Of a DNA stretch of 45,836 bases, positions 13,686 to 20,160 are shown piece by piece; the first letter of the stretch is position 1, and the number at the start of each line of letters is the position of its first letter. Both the position numbers and the translations under genes were made by a program. The DNA is from a virus: positions 1 through 45,836 of the IMG/VR virus record IMGVR_UViG_3300009553_000036; one strand, given 5' to 3'. The notes below the pieces were generated by a model. It saw nothing but the letters and a program-made list of their open reading frames with translations. It was not told the DNA's origin and made no database searches.

Positions 13686-14249
13686 ATGACCGAACTGACC
13701 GACGACGAACTCTTCACCGTGTGGGACGAGCACTACGCCGATGTGGTGTCGTGCGACCGGCCACCGCTCGACTACGAATTCTTCCGCGCCATCATTGCGG
13801 CCGACCATGCTCGCCAGGCTCCTGCCCCCGCCGAAGTGTCGAGGCTGGCTGAGCTGCGCAGGGAAGTCGAGCGGCTGAGCCTGTACAAGATCCTCGCCAC
13901 CGAGTATGGCTTGTCCGTATTCGCAGAATCCGCTCAGGTCATTGAGGAACTGCGCAGGGAAGTCGCGCTGCTGACCGAGGAACGCAACGCAGCGTTTGCC
14001 ATGAGCCGGTGCGAGTGCGCGGCGTCAGAGTTCTGTGCACAACTCGTGGCGGCAGAGACGGAAGTCGAAGCCTTGCGGGCGGACGCTGAACGTTATCGGT
14101 GGCTGCGTAATAACCCTCCAACGTCACTGTGCGTTAGACAAGACAGGGCCACGGCCTTCAACACGACGGCGGTCTATATCGACGGACAGAACCTCGACGC
14201 CGCCATCGACGCCGCCCGGGCTTCGACGGACGAGGGGGTGGGGAAGTGA
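13686..14249 (+). CDS. Ea-type accessory protein with coiled coil and ERYRWLR ending
   Basis: A 187-residue protein starting at ATG 13686; the frame is open further upstream, where it is only a shadow of the previous gene. It has two heptad regions (LAELRREVERLSL, IEELRREVALLTEERN), then ADAERYRWLRNN and a LDAAIDAARAS end. This last combination recurs at the ends of many phage accessory proteins. The stop overlaps the next GTG. Confidence 0.65.
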   Translation: MTELTDDELFTVWDEHYADVVSCDRPPLDYEFFRAIIAADHARQAPAPAEVSRLAELRREVERLSLYKILATEYGLSVFAESAQVIEELRREVALLTEERNAAFAMSRCECAASEFCAQLVAAETEVEALRADAERYRWLRNNPPTSLCVRQDRATAFNTTAVYIDGQNLDAAIDAARASTDEGVGK

Positions 14250-14485
14250 GCCATGCGCGTACACCGTGGTACCCGTTCGAGATCATGCCGGCCCGAGTCG
14301 GAGTCTATGAACGCAATGGCTACGGATTCCCGGCCTTTCAGTTCTGGGACGGTCGCCACTGGATTTATGGTGGCAGATCGCCTCGCAAAGCCATCGAATG
14401 GGCGAAGAGACATCCCCACGACATTTGCCCTTGCTGGGACGACTGGCGCGGCCTCAAGCAAAACCCCACGAAGGAATCAACGTGA
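14246..14485 (+). CDS. Small hypothetical protein with WDGRHWIYGG motif
   Basis: A 79-residue aromatic-rich protein (PWYPFEIMPARVGVYER, FWDGRHWIYGG, WAKRHPHDICPCWDDW) probably forming a small beta fold. It starts with GTG in a GTGA overlap and ends in KEST with a GTGA overlap to the next gene. Function unknown. Confidence 0.6.
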   Translation: MSHARTPWYPFEIMPARVGVYERNGYGFPAFQFWDGRHWIYGGRSPRKAIEWAKRHPHDICPCWDDWRGLKQNPTKEST

Positions 14486-14835
14486 GCAACCAAGCAACAA
14501 GGCTGGCCGAAGTTCTCAAGGCCATGGACGCCGTGGAGTTCATCGTCCGCCAGCACGCAGATCGCGCGCAATCCATCTTCTGGTCTGCCGGTCGAGACGC
14601 CATCCTGGCTCTGGTGCAGCCTGCAGTGAGCGAAGAGGCGGCAAGCGAATTCGTCGTCATACTGACCTATGGCGACGGCGAGGAAATGTGCGCTGCATCG
14701 GCATCAGGGTCGCGCACTCGCGCGCTTGCCGAGGCGATGAGCTACGCCCGTCAGTACGTCGAGGAAGGCCCTGTCGAAGTCTTTGAGGTTGTCCGCACCT
14801 CGGTCGCAAAGCTGAAAAGGATCAGCCATGAATGA
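14482..14835 (+). CDS. Hypothetical accessory protein
   Basis: A 117-residue protein. The GTG at 14482 was chosen because it overlaps the previous stop and has AAGGAA ahead of it; the frame is open further upstream only in overlap. A helical first half (LAEVLKAMDAVEFIVRQHAD) is followed by strands (EFVVILTYGDGEEMCAAS) and a final helix. Function unknown. Confidence 0.6.
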   Translation: MSNQATRLAEVLKAMDAVEFIVRQHADRAQSIFWSAGRDAILALVQPAVSEEAASEFVVILTYGDGEEMCAASASGSRTRALAEAMSYARQYVEEGPVEVFEVVRTSVAKLKRISHE

Positions 14836-15178
14836 GTTCACACGCAAGGCCATGGAGCTGGCCGACGCCTGGGTCGTCGAAGCGATCCACGAAGCTCTGG
14901 CCGCCAACACCGGCAAGATCAGTTCGGCAGACGGTGAAGCAGCCCGAGCCGCCCTCCTTGCTCACCTTGAAGGGGGTGAGCAGAAGCCGATAGCACGAGT
15001 TGAGAAGCACACCGGATCGCTGCGAGACATGGCGATCATCATCTGGCTCGGCGAACAACCACTAGAGGGAACACTGCTGTATGCCTTCCCCGCCGACGCA
15101 GACGCCAGAGAAATCAACGACTTAGCTGAGGTTATGCCCTCGTTGCCCGCCGCCACCCCTACTGAGGAATCCCCATGA
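14828..15178 (+). CDS. Hypothetical accessory protein
   Basis: A 116-residue protein overlapping the previous gene by eight bases. It contains IIIWLGEQPLEGTLLYAFP, a strand-turn-strand segment seen in several phage accessory proteins, and ends in TPTEESP. The ending encodes the GAGGAATCCCC that precedes the next start. Confidence 0.55.
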   Translation: MNEFTRKAMELADAWVVEAIHEALAANTGKISSADGEAARAALLAHLEGGEQKPIARVEKHTGSLRDMAIIIWLGEQPLEGTLLYAFPADADAREINDLAEVMPSLPAATPTEESP

Positions 15179-15375
15179 ATCGCGAACTGCGAGAAGCAAT
15201 CGACCAGTGGGAGGCAGAGGTCGGACACGAAGCCGCGCGCTTGATCCGCGAAGGTACGCCTCCATTCCAAGCCACAGAGGAAGCACGCAACATCGTCCAG
15301 CGCCGTCGCCGCGCCAAGTTCATTGCGGATCAGACGACTCAACATCCGCTCAATCAGCCGAAGGAATCCCCATGA
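15175..15375 (+). CDS. Small helical hypothetical protein
   Basis: A 66-residue, charged, largely helical protein (LREAIDQWEAEVGHEAARLIREG, VQRRRRAKFIADQTT). It ends in PKESP, again supplying AAGGAATCCCC for the following ATG, and overlaps both neighbours by four bases. Function unknown. Confidence 0.55.
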   Translation: MNRELREAIDQWEAEVGHEAARLIREGTPPFQATEEARNIVQRRRRAKFIADQTTQHPLNQPKESP

Positions 15376-15707
15376 CTGACACCGACCGCACGTTGCTTGA
15401 GAAGGCGGCACGCGCTGCTGACATTCTTCTGCCGGCCGGTGAGTTATCGGTCGCTTGCACGGATGAAGGCTGGGGGCCTTGGAACCCACTGATCGACGAC
15501 GGCGATGCACTGCGGCTCGCGGTGAAGCTACATCTCGCCATTGAGCATAACCATCCACTCGACAATAAGGCATGGGTCATGGCGGTCAACGTGAGAGCAG
15601 ATATCTGGATGACAGAAGAAGTTGAAGATGAGACACGTCGCTCTGACGCCACCCGTCGCGCCATCGTCCGCGCAGCCGCCTCACTCGGAGAGCAGCATGA
15701 CCAATAG
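15372..15707 (+). CDS. Phage ABA sandwich domain-like protein
   Basis: A 111-residue protein with WGPWNPLIDDGDALRLAVKL in the middle and ATRRAIVRAAASLG near the end, a pairing characteristic of the small alpha-beta-alpha phage domain proteins common in accessory regions. The start is set by the ATGA overlap. Role unknown. Confidence 0.65.
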   Translation: MTDTDRTLLEKAARAADILLPAGELSVACTDEGWGPWNPLIDDGDALRLAVKLHLAIEHNHPLDNKAWVMAVNVRADIWMTEEVEDETRRSDATRRAIVRAAASLGEQHDQ

Positions 15708-15972
15708 AACTACCAGGGACGAGTTCGAGGCGTGGTACGTCGTCAACGCCTTCGACTACGAACGCAACCCCATCGGCTCCCGCGAGTGCGGACTGCAACG
15801 GGCTGCCTACCTCGCCGCTCGCCGAGCAGCTCTCCTTGAGGCGGCGGCTGTGTGCGAGACGCGCATTACTGAGGTAGAGGCCGAGGTGAATGGCGATCTA
15901 GCTGAACTCAGCTTCAGATATTGCGCCGAGGACTGTGCCGATGCCATCCGTGCTCTGGCGGCGAGGGGATGA
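15697..15972 (+). CDS. Small accessory protein (REAFEAW-type)
   Basis: A 91-residue protein with DEFEAWYVVNAFDYERN, GLQRAAYLAARRAALLEAA and a C-terminal YCAEDCADAIRALA. This layout is frequent in phage early regions and has no assigned function. It overlaps the previous gene by 11 bases and ends eleven bases before the excisionase-like ATG. Confidence 0.6.
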   Translation: MTNRTTRDEFEAWYVVNAFDYERNPIGSRECGLQRAAYLAARRAALLEAAAVCETRITEVEAEVNGDLAELSFRYCAEDCADAIRALAARG

Positions 15973-15982
15973 AGGACTAGCC

Positions 15983-16348
15983 ATGCTGAACGCCAAGCAA
16001 GTCGGCCCGCTGCTGGGCCTGTCGCCCCGCAAGGTCTACGAGCTGGCACGTTCCGGGACGCTGCCGTCATACCGTTTCGGCGATGCTGTACGCTTCGCTC
16101 CCGAGGACGTGGAGACCTACCGCACATCATGTCGATCTACAGGGACAAGCCGACAGGCCGCTGGCGCTTTGACTTTGACCGCTGGATTGGCGGCACTCGC
16201 GTCCGTCGCCGCCAGCTCCTTCCCGCAGGCTGGACGCGAGCCGAAGCCGACGCGTTCGACCGCAAGGAAGGCGCGGCCCTGTACGCGATCGCGCAAGGCA
16301 TCGCCCGCCCTCGGCACACCATTGGTCAAGCTGTCGATCTGTACGTGA
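15983..16348 (+). CDS. Excisionase-like helix-turn-helix protein overlapping the integrase
   Basis: Residues 1-48 (LNAKQVGPLLGLSPRKVYELARSG, LPSYRFGDAVRFAPEDVETY) are a MerR/HTH_17-type winged helix as in AlpA-like excisionases and small phage regulators. AAGGA lies six bases before the ATG. The frame then continues 73 residues in Ser/Thr/Ala/Arg-rich sequence, overlapping the integrase start by 220 bases in another frame. The HTH part is convincing. The tail may be genuine overprinting, or the sequence may carry a lost stop or frameshift. It probably controls integration versus excision with the integrase next to it. Confidence 0.7.
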   Translation: MLNAKQVGPLLGLSPRKVYELARSGTLPSYRFGDAVRFAPEDVETYRTSCRSTGTSRQAAGALTLTAGLAALASVAASSFPQAGREPKPTRSTARKARPCTRSRKASPALGTPLVKLSICT

Positions 16349-17082
16349 AGGAGCGCGTCCCTCAGCTCAAGGCCGGGGAGAACAACGAGCGGGAGCTCGA
16401 GGCAACCCGGGACTGGTGGGAAGACCAATCGCTCGACGACCTGGCGACGGTCTGTGCCGAGTACGCTGCTGACCAGGCCGGCGCGCTGAAGCCGGCCACG
16501 ATCAAGAACCGGATCGCCTACCTGCGAGCAGCCTGCCGCTGGGCCTGGAAGCGCCACGGGCTGGGCGATCAGGATCCCGGCGGTAGGGTTGTAGCCCCAG
16601 AGGTCAAGAACGCCCGCAGCACGACAATCACGCGGCTGGAGATGGTCAAGCTCGCGCGCGCCTGTCGGCATCGCGGCGTGCGTGCGCTGATCCGCATCGC
16701 GTTCTACACCGGCATGCGAGTGGCCGAGATCCAGCGCGCTCGCCGCGCGGGCGCTTCCTTCGTTCTGGACGATTCCAAGAACGGTGAGCCACGCATCATC
16801 CCAATGCTGCCGATCATCACGTCAGCCAGTCGCATACAGATGCCGCGGCGCAGCGAGATCGATTACTACTGGCCCCTGGCGCGCTCCGCCTGCAAGCTGC
16901 AGCACGTTCGGCTGCATGACATCCGTCACTCGACGGCCACTGAGATGGTCAACGCCGGTGTCGACCTAGCCACGGTGGGTGCGGTGCTGGGGCATAAGAG
17001 CTCAGCCAGCACGAAACGCTATGCACACCACGGAACCCAGCTCATGGCCGGCGCGCTGGGGAAGGTGGGAAAGCGAGCCTGA
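16129..17082 (+). CDS. int: Tyrosine integrase, complete
   Basis: A 317-residue integrase with all catalytic residues: Arg197 (FYTGMRVAEI), Lys217 (DDSKNGEPR), His263-x-x-Arg266 (LHDIRHS), His289 (GAVLGHKS) and Tyr298 (TKRYAHH). The N-terminus (MSIYRDKPTGRWRFDFDRWIG) is a short arm-binding domain; residues 65-145 are the core-binding domain. It lies beside the tRNA-Cys-like attachment candidate at 17147. There is no close ribosome site at ATG 16129, which sits inside the excisionase-like frame, so translation may depend on that upstream gene. This appears to be the functional integrase of the phage. Confidence 0.93.
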   Translation: MSIYRDKPTGRWRFDFDRWIGGTRVRRRQLLPAGWTRAEADAFDRKEGAALYAIAQGIARPRHTIGQAVDLYVKERVPQLKAGENNERELEATRDWWEDQSLDDLATVCAEYAADQAGALKPATIKNRIAYLRAACRWAWKRHGLGDQDPGGRVVAPEVKNARSTTITRLEMVKLARACRHRGVRALIRIAFYTGMRVAEIQRARRAGASFVLDDSKNGEPRIIPMLPIITSASRIQMPRRSEIDYYWPLARSACKLQHVRLHDIRHSTATEMVNAGVDLATVGAVLGHKSSASTKRYAHHGTQLMAGALGKVGKRA

Positions 17083-17118
17083 CCGGGCGAAAAGTCCCCC
17101 ACGGGCCGCAAAGAGAAA

Positions 17119-17140
17119 CGGCCCCAAGCGGGGCCGCTTT
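17119..17140 (+). terminator. Probable integrase terminator
   Basis: CGGCCCC (17119-17125) pairs with GGGGCCG (17130-17136) around a 4-base loop, followed by CTTT. The T-run is short, so it may terminate weakly. Confidence 0.55.
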
Positions 17141-17146
17141 CATAGG

Positions 17147-17204
17147 TGGAGGCGCGATCCAGAGTCGAACTGGACTAGACGGATTTGCAACCCCTCCGCG
17201 CTAC
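17147..17204 (-). other. attP core candidate: 3' portion of a tRNA-Cys gene
   Basis: On the minus strand the sequence carries the end of a tRNA: encoded CCA at 17147-17149, acceptor 3' strand, a perfect T-arm (TCCAG 17158-17162 and CTGGA 17170-17174 with a 7-base loop), a GTCTA-like variable region, and TTGCAAA containing anticodon GCA (17186-17188). The 5' acceptor strand is missing and the anticodon loop holds four extra bases (17184-17194), so it cannot be a working tRNA. Many phage integrases use exactly such a tRNA 3' end as att core, restoring the host tRNA on integration. It lies 65 bases after int. Confidence 0.75.
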
Positions 17205-17262
17205 CGAGGGACGCATATTACACGAGGGAAGGGCATCAACGCGCCAACCGCACAACGTGTCG

Positions 17263-17286
17263 TTTTCGCGCCATATTGGACGAAAA
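17263..17286. promoter_or_regulatory. Inverted repeat in the att/intergenic region
   Basis: TTTTCG (17263-17268) and CGAAAA (17281-17286) flank CCA-TAT-TGG (17271-17279), forming a nearly symmetrical 24-bp element. It lies between the tRNA-like att core and the gene at 17341. It could be an attP arm/protein-binding site or an operator for the downstream gene. Confidence 0.35.
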
Positions 17287-17340
17287 TTCCCCCACGGCTT
17301 GGCGTCCCTTAGTGGGCAGCCGGTCCGGCATCATGCAGCC

Positions 17341-17550
17341 ATGAAGACCGTCGAAACCTACCGCTGGCGCTACGTGGAGCGCGGCAAGATCAAGACCACG
17401 AAGTTCCACTGCAGCTGGGAGGACATCCGCGAGGAGAATCCGGATGCCGAGCCCATCGAAGGGACGCTGATCCTGCGCCAGGAGCCAGAGACGCCGCTGG
17501 AGGGCATCAGCGCGGCCAGCTCGGGCAATGCGAGCGCGAAGGTGGGATAG
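17341..17550 (+). CDS. Small conserved hypothetical protein
   Basis: A 69-residue protein (MKTVETYRWRYVERGKIKTTKFHCSW begins it) with an EDIREENPDAEPIEG block and a LRQEPETP end. Similar short proteins occur in Burkholderiales genomes and phages without known role. The ATG at 17341 is chosen by coding character; no good ribosome site precedes it. Confidence 0.6.
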   Translation: MKTVETYRWRYVERGKIKTTKFHCSWEDIREENPDAEPIEGTLILRQEPETPLEGISAASSGNASAKVG

Positions 17551-17618
17551 GTCGGGAGGTACCGGGAGCGCGCTAAACTGCCCGAATCGGCGCCGGCAGA
17601 GCGCACCAGGGAGACTCC

Positions 17619-18584
17619 GTGTTCAAGTCGCTTCAAGCAGCGCGCGCCGTCGCTGCGGGCATGGTGGTGCTGTTTCACCTCGGCTCGGTGGCTGAGAAGT
17701 ACTTCGGCCTGCCGCTGACCGCCGATTGGGGACGCGCCGGCGTCGAGTTCTTCTTCGTCCTGAGCGGATTCATCATCACCAACGCCCATTGGGCGGATAT
17801 CGGCAGGCCCGAGCGCCTGGCCAGGTTCGCGTGGAAGCGCTTCGTGCGGATCTATCCCACCTACTGGATGGTCTTCCTGCTCGTGTTCGCCCTGGCGTTC
17901 CGGGTCGTCAATGTATCGGCATACGAGGCGCTGCGGGCGCTGACCCTGGCACCAACGGGCGCCACGCCCATCCTAACGGTCGCGTGGTCGCTGCATTGGG
18001 AGATGGTGTTCTACACTCTCTTCGCCCTGCTTATAGTGCACCCGGCGTTCGCGCTCGCTGCGTTCATGGCGGCTGCGGTGTGGATGCCCAATAGCCCATA
18101 CTACCTGCTGCTGTTTCTGCTGGGCGTCGGCTGCGCGCGGCTCGCCCAGCGCGACGTCCGGATCCCTGGTTGGGCGCTGGCGGTGGTGGGCGCAGCAGGC
18201 TACGGCGTCGCTTGCCACGTCGAGGCAAGCGGCGGCAACCCCACGGCGATCGCGTACGGCATCGCGGCGTCGGTGCTGATCCTGGGCCTCGTGCGCAGCG
18301 AGATCGCCGGACACGTCTTCGGCGCCCACCCGCAGGTGCAACTGCTCGGGGACGCCTCCTACAGCATCTATCTCGTGCACTATCCGATCATCAGCGCGAT
18401 CTTCAAGGCAGCGATGGCACTTGGCCTGCACAGCCCTGCGGCGGGGAGTGGGGTCTACGCGCTGGCGCTGCTGGTAGCTCCAGGCGTGGGGATCGCGTTC
18501 CACCTGCTCGTCGAGCGGCCGGTGATTGCCCGGCTGCAGTTCGCGCTGCCGTTTCCGCGCATCGCGCTGGCCAACGACAAGTAG
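17619..18584 (+). CDS. Membrane acyltransferase family 3 (OafA-like O-acetyltransferase)
   Basis: A 321-residue protein with FKSLQAARAVAAGMVVLFHLGS, including the family's catalytic histidine, then GVEFFFVLSGFIIT, RFAWKRFVRIYPTYWMV, and WSLHWEMVFYTLFALL. About ten hydrophobic helices follow, ending with SYSIYLVHYPI and LVERPV, all typical of OafA/YrhL O-acetyltransferases. Phage-borne members acetylate host O-antigen and change receptor recognition. It is a plus-strand gene convergent with the late operon (its stop directly abuts the holin stop), in the place of a lysogenic-conversion moron. The start is GTG with AGGGAG upstream. Confidence 0.88.
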   Translation: MFKSLQAARAVAAGMVVLFHLGSVAEKYFGLPLTADWGRAGVEFFFVLSGFIITNAHWADIGRPERLARFAWKRFVRIYPTYWMVFLLVFALAFRVVNVSAYEALRALTLAPTGATPILTVAWSLHWEMVFYTLFALLIVHPAFALAAFMAAAVWMPNSPYYLLLFLLGVGCARLAQRDVRIPGWALAVVGAAGYGVACHVEASGGNPTAIAYGIAASVLILGLVRSEIAGHVFGAHPQVQLLGDASYSIYLVHYPIISAIFKAAMALGLHSPAAGSGVYALALLVAPGVGIAFHLLVERPVIARLQFALPFPRIALANDK

Positions 18585-19154
18585 TCAGCTGACGGCCGCC
18601 TTGGCCTGGTTGGCGATTGTCGCGTCCTTGGCCTGGGAGCCTGCGCTGGAGCCGAAGTAGTAGGCCAGCACCTGCTTGGCTTCCGACCACATCGATCCCA
18701 GCGCCGTGCCCACAAGCGTGGCGAGCGTTGGGTCCTTGGTAACCTGGCCCGTCACGACTGCCGCCGTCAGGATCAGCGAGCCGGCGATCACCGTCCACGC
18801 CAGCGCCGGCGTCGTCCAGCCGCCCACCTTGATCTCGCGGTCGCGCGCGCTGGCGCGGTCGGAGTTGTCGGCCGCAACCATCGCGGTCTGGAAGTCGATG
18901 TTGAGCTTGTCGAGATCGATGCCTTGCTGCTGGATGATCTCGAGGTGCTTCTGGTCGGCGGCGCGCACCGCGGCGATCGTCTCAGGGGTCATGCCGGTAG
19001 CGACCGCTGCAGTCACACCGTCGGCGCCCGAGCCGGGCGCCAGGCCCAGCGCGCTCTCCAGGGCGGTTACGGCCGTGCCAGCCAGCGGGCCGCCGAGCAT
19101 GGTGGCCAGCGTCGGTGCAATCGAGCTGATCGCGGTCTTGAAGTTGAAGTTCAC
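18585..19154 (-). CDS. Holin-like protein (3TM/GTA-type holin family)
   Basis: I place the start at GTG 19154, overlapping the endolysin stop (GTGA). The 189-residue product has a helical N-terminal half (AVRAADQKHLEIIQQQGIDLDKL, DNSDRASARDRE) and a C-terminal part with TPALAWTVIAGSLILTAAVV, a second hydrophobic helix, and YYFGSSAGSQAKDATI. The DARDRE-like segment, hydrophobic helices and YYFGSSxGSxxK ending are the pattern of the 3TM holin family. It is the last gene of the late operon. Confidence 0.78.
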   Translation of the reverse strand: MNFNFKTAISSIAPTLATMLGGPLAGTAVTALESALGLAPGSGADGVTAAVATGMTPETIAAVRAADQKHLEIIQQQGIDLDKLNIDFQTAMVAADNSDRASARDREIKVGGWTTPALAWTVIAGSLILTAAVVTGQVTKDPTLATLVGTALGSMWSEAKQVLAYYFGSSAGSQAKDATIANQAKAAVS

Positions 19155-19651
19155 GGCGCAGTCCTTTCGGTGACGAGGGTGCGGAGGTTGCGGAAGATGC
19201 GCTTGGCCCATCCCTTGCCGAACGATCCCCAGGTTGGCAAGTCCGTCATGAACTCGCCGCGCAGCACGTCGAACATCACGCCGGTGCGCAGAGGGTCAGC
19301 CGCCGCGGCTGCGGCAAGCGTCGCGGGGCCGATGATCCCGTCGTCGTGCACCCCCAAGGCTCGTTGCAGCCAGAGCGCAGCCTGGTGCGGCCCCGAGTTG
19401 TAGGCGGCGTCGAGCATCTGGAAACGCAGGATGGGCGGTAGGTCGTCGCAGCGCGCCGGCATCCAATACTCGTGCTCTGCGATGCCTTTGGCGGTGTCGC
19501 GTGGCAGGAGCTTCATTTCGCCCAGGTAGCCGTTGCGGCGCGCCACCTTCGCGGTGATGCCCCACATGGTCTCTGCGCCCGGGTCATTGGAGTTGAAGCT
19601 GTAGCCGCCCTCGTTGCCGATGAGGGCGTCGAAGGCCTGGTCGAAGTTCAT
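19151..19651 (-). CDS. Endolysin, glycoside hydrolase family 108 muramidase
   Basis: A 166-residue protein with FDALIGNEGGYSFNSNDPGAETMWGIT, the GH108 signature with catalytic Glu14, then AKGIAEHEYWMPARCDDLPP, QMLDAAYNSGP and DGIIGPATLAAA (the peptidoglycan-binding half). No signal peptide is evident, so release would depend on a holin. It is coupled to the membrane protein upstream by ATGA and to the holin-like gene downstream. Confidence 0.9.
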   Translation of the reverse strand: MNFDQAFDALIGNEGGYSFNSNDPGAETMWGITAKVARRNGYLGEMKLLPRDTAKGIAEHEYWMPARCDDLPPILRFQMLDAAYNSGPHQAALWLQRALGVHDDGIIGPATLAAAAAADPLRTGVMFDVLRGEFMTDLPTWGSFGKGWAKRIFRNLRTLVTERTAP

Positions 19652-19956
19652 CGCCGACCACCCTTCGCTTCCTCAAGCACAGTCACGCGGCGGTCGAGCT
19701 CGCCGATGCGCAGGTCCTGCTTGATGTCGATTCCGTCCTTGACGGCAATCTGGGCTGACATGGCTTTGACCTGCTGGGCGAGGTCCTGGATCTGCTCGGA
19801 CTGGTGCCGGATCTCTGAGGCCTGCAGGTTCTGCCCGTTCCAGACGATGACCGCCTGCATCAGCAAGGCGCCGACGACGCCGAAGACACCCCACAGAGGA
19901 ATCTTGCGATCGATGGTGACGGCGTCCGGATCGGTCGAGCGGGTGGCGGGCGTCAT
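19648..19956 (-). CDS. Lysis-cassette membrane protein with coiled coil (possible spanin or accessory holin)
   Basis: A 102-residue protein from ATG 19956 (ATGA overlap with the upstream gene). One hydrophobic helix (LWGVFGVVGALLMQAVIVW) is followed by a long coiled coil (HQSEQIQDLAQQVKAMSAQIA, RIGELDRRVTVLEEAK). N-in membrane anchor plus periplasmic coiled coil fits an inner-membrane spanin, but no outer-membrane lipoprotein partner was found. A holin-like or hydrolase-associated role is also possible. Confidence 0.6.
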   Translation of the reverse strand: MTPATRSTDPDAVTIDRKIPLWGVFGVVGALLMQAVIVWNGQNLQASEIRHQSEQIQDLAQQVKAMSAQIAVKDGIDIKQDLRIGELDRRVTVLEEAKGGRR

Positions 19957-20144
19957 ACCATGCTCCATTCGAGATCGGCCGGCATCAGTCGGTCCTCAGT
20001 GCGAAGCTGGGCGCGCAGTTTGATGGCCGCCTCGACCTCGGTGCGAGCCTCTATTTCCCAACTCTCTGAGCTGTCGTGGCGCTCAGGGACGCACTGACCG
20101 CGCCAGGTCGCAATCGGGTGCTCATAGTCGGCGGGTGCGATCAT
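19953..20144 (-). CDS. Small hypothetical protein between tailspike and lysis genes
   Basis: A 63-residue protein (MIAPADYEHPIATWRGQCVPERHDSSESWEIEA-type N-terminus) with an acidic helix (RTEVEAAIKLRAQL). GAGGAG lies before its ATG. Coupled to the following gene by ATGA. No family recognised. Confidence 0.65.
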   Translation of the reverse strand: MIAPADYEHPIATWRGQCVPERHDSSESWEIEARTEVEAAIKLRAQLRTEDRLMPADLEWSMV

Positions 20145-20160
20145 GGATAGCTCCTCAAGG

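Noticed and set aside
17147-17215. Functional tRNA-Cys gene
   Set aside because: The 5' acceptor strand is missing and the anticodon loop is four bases too long; it is better explained as an att core.
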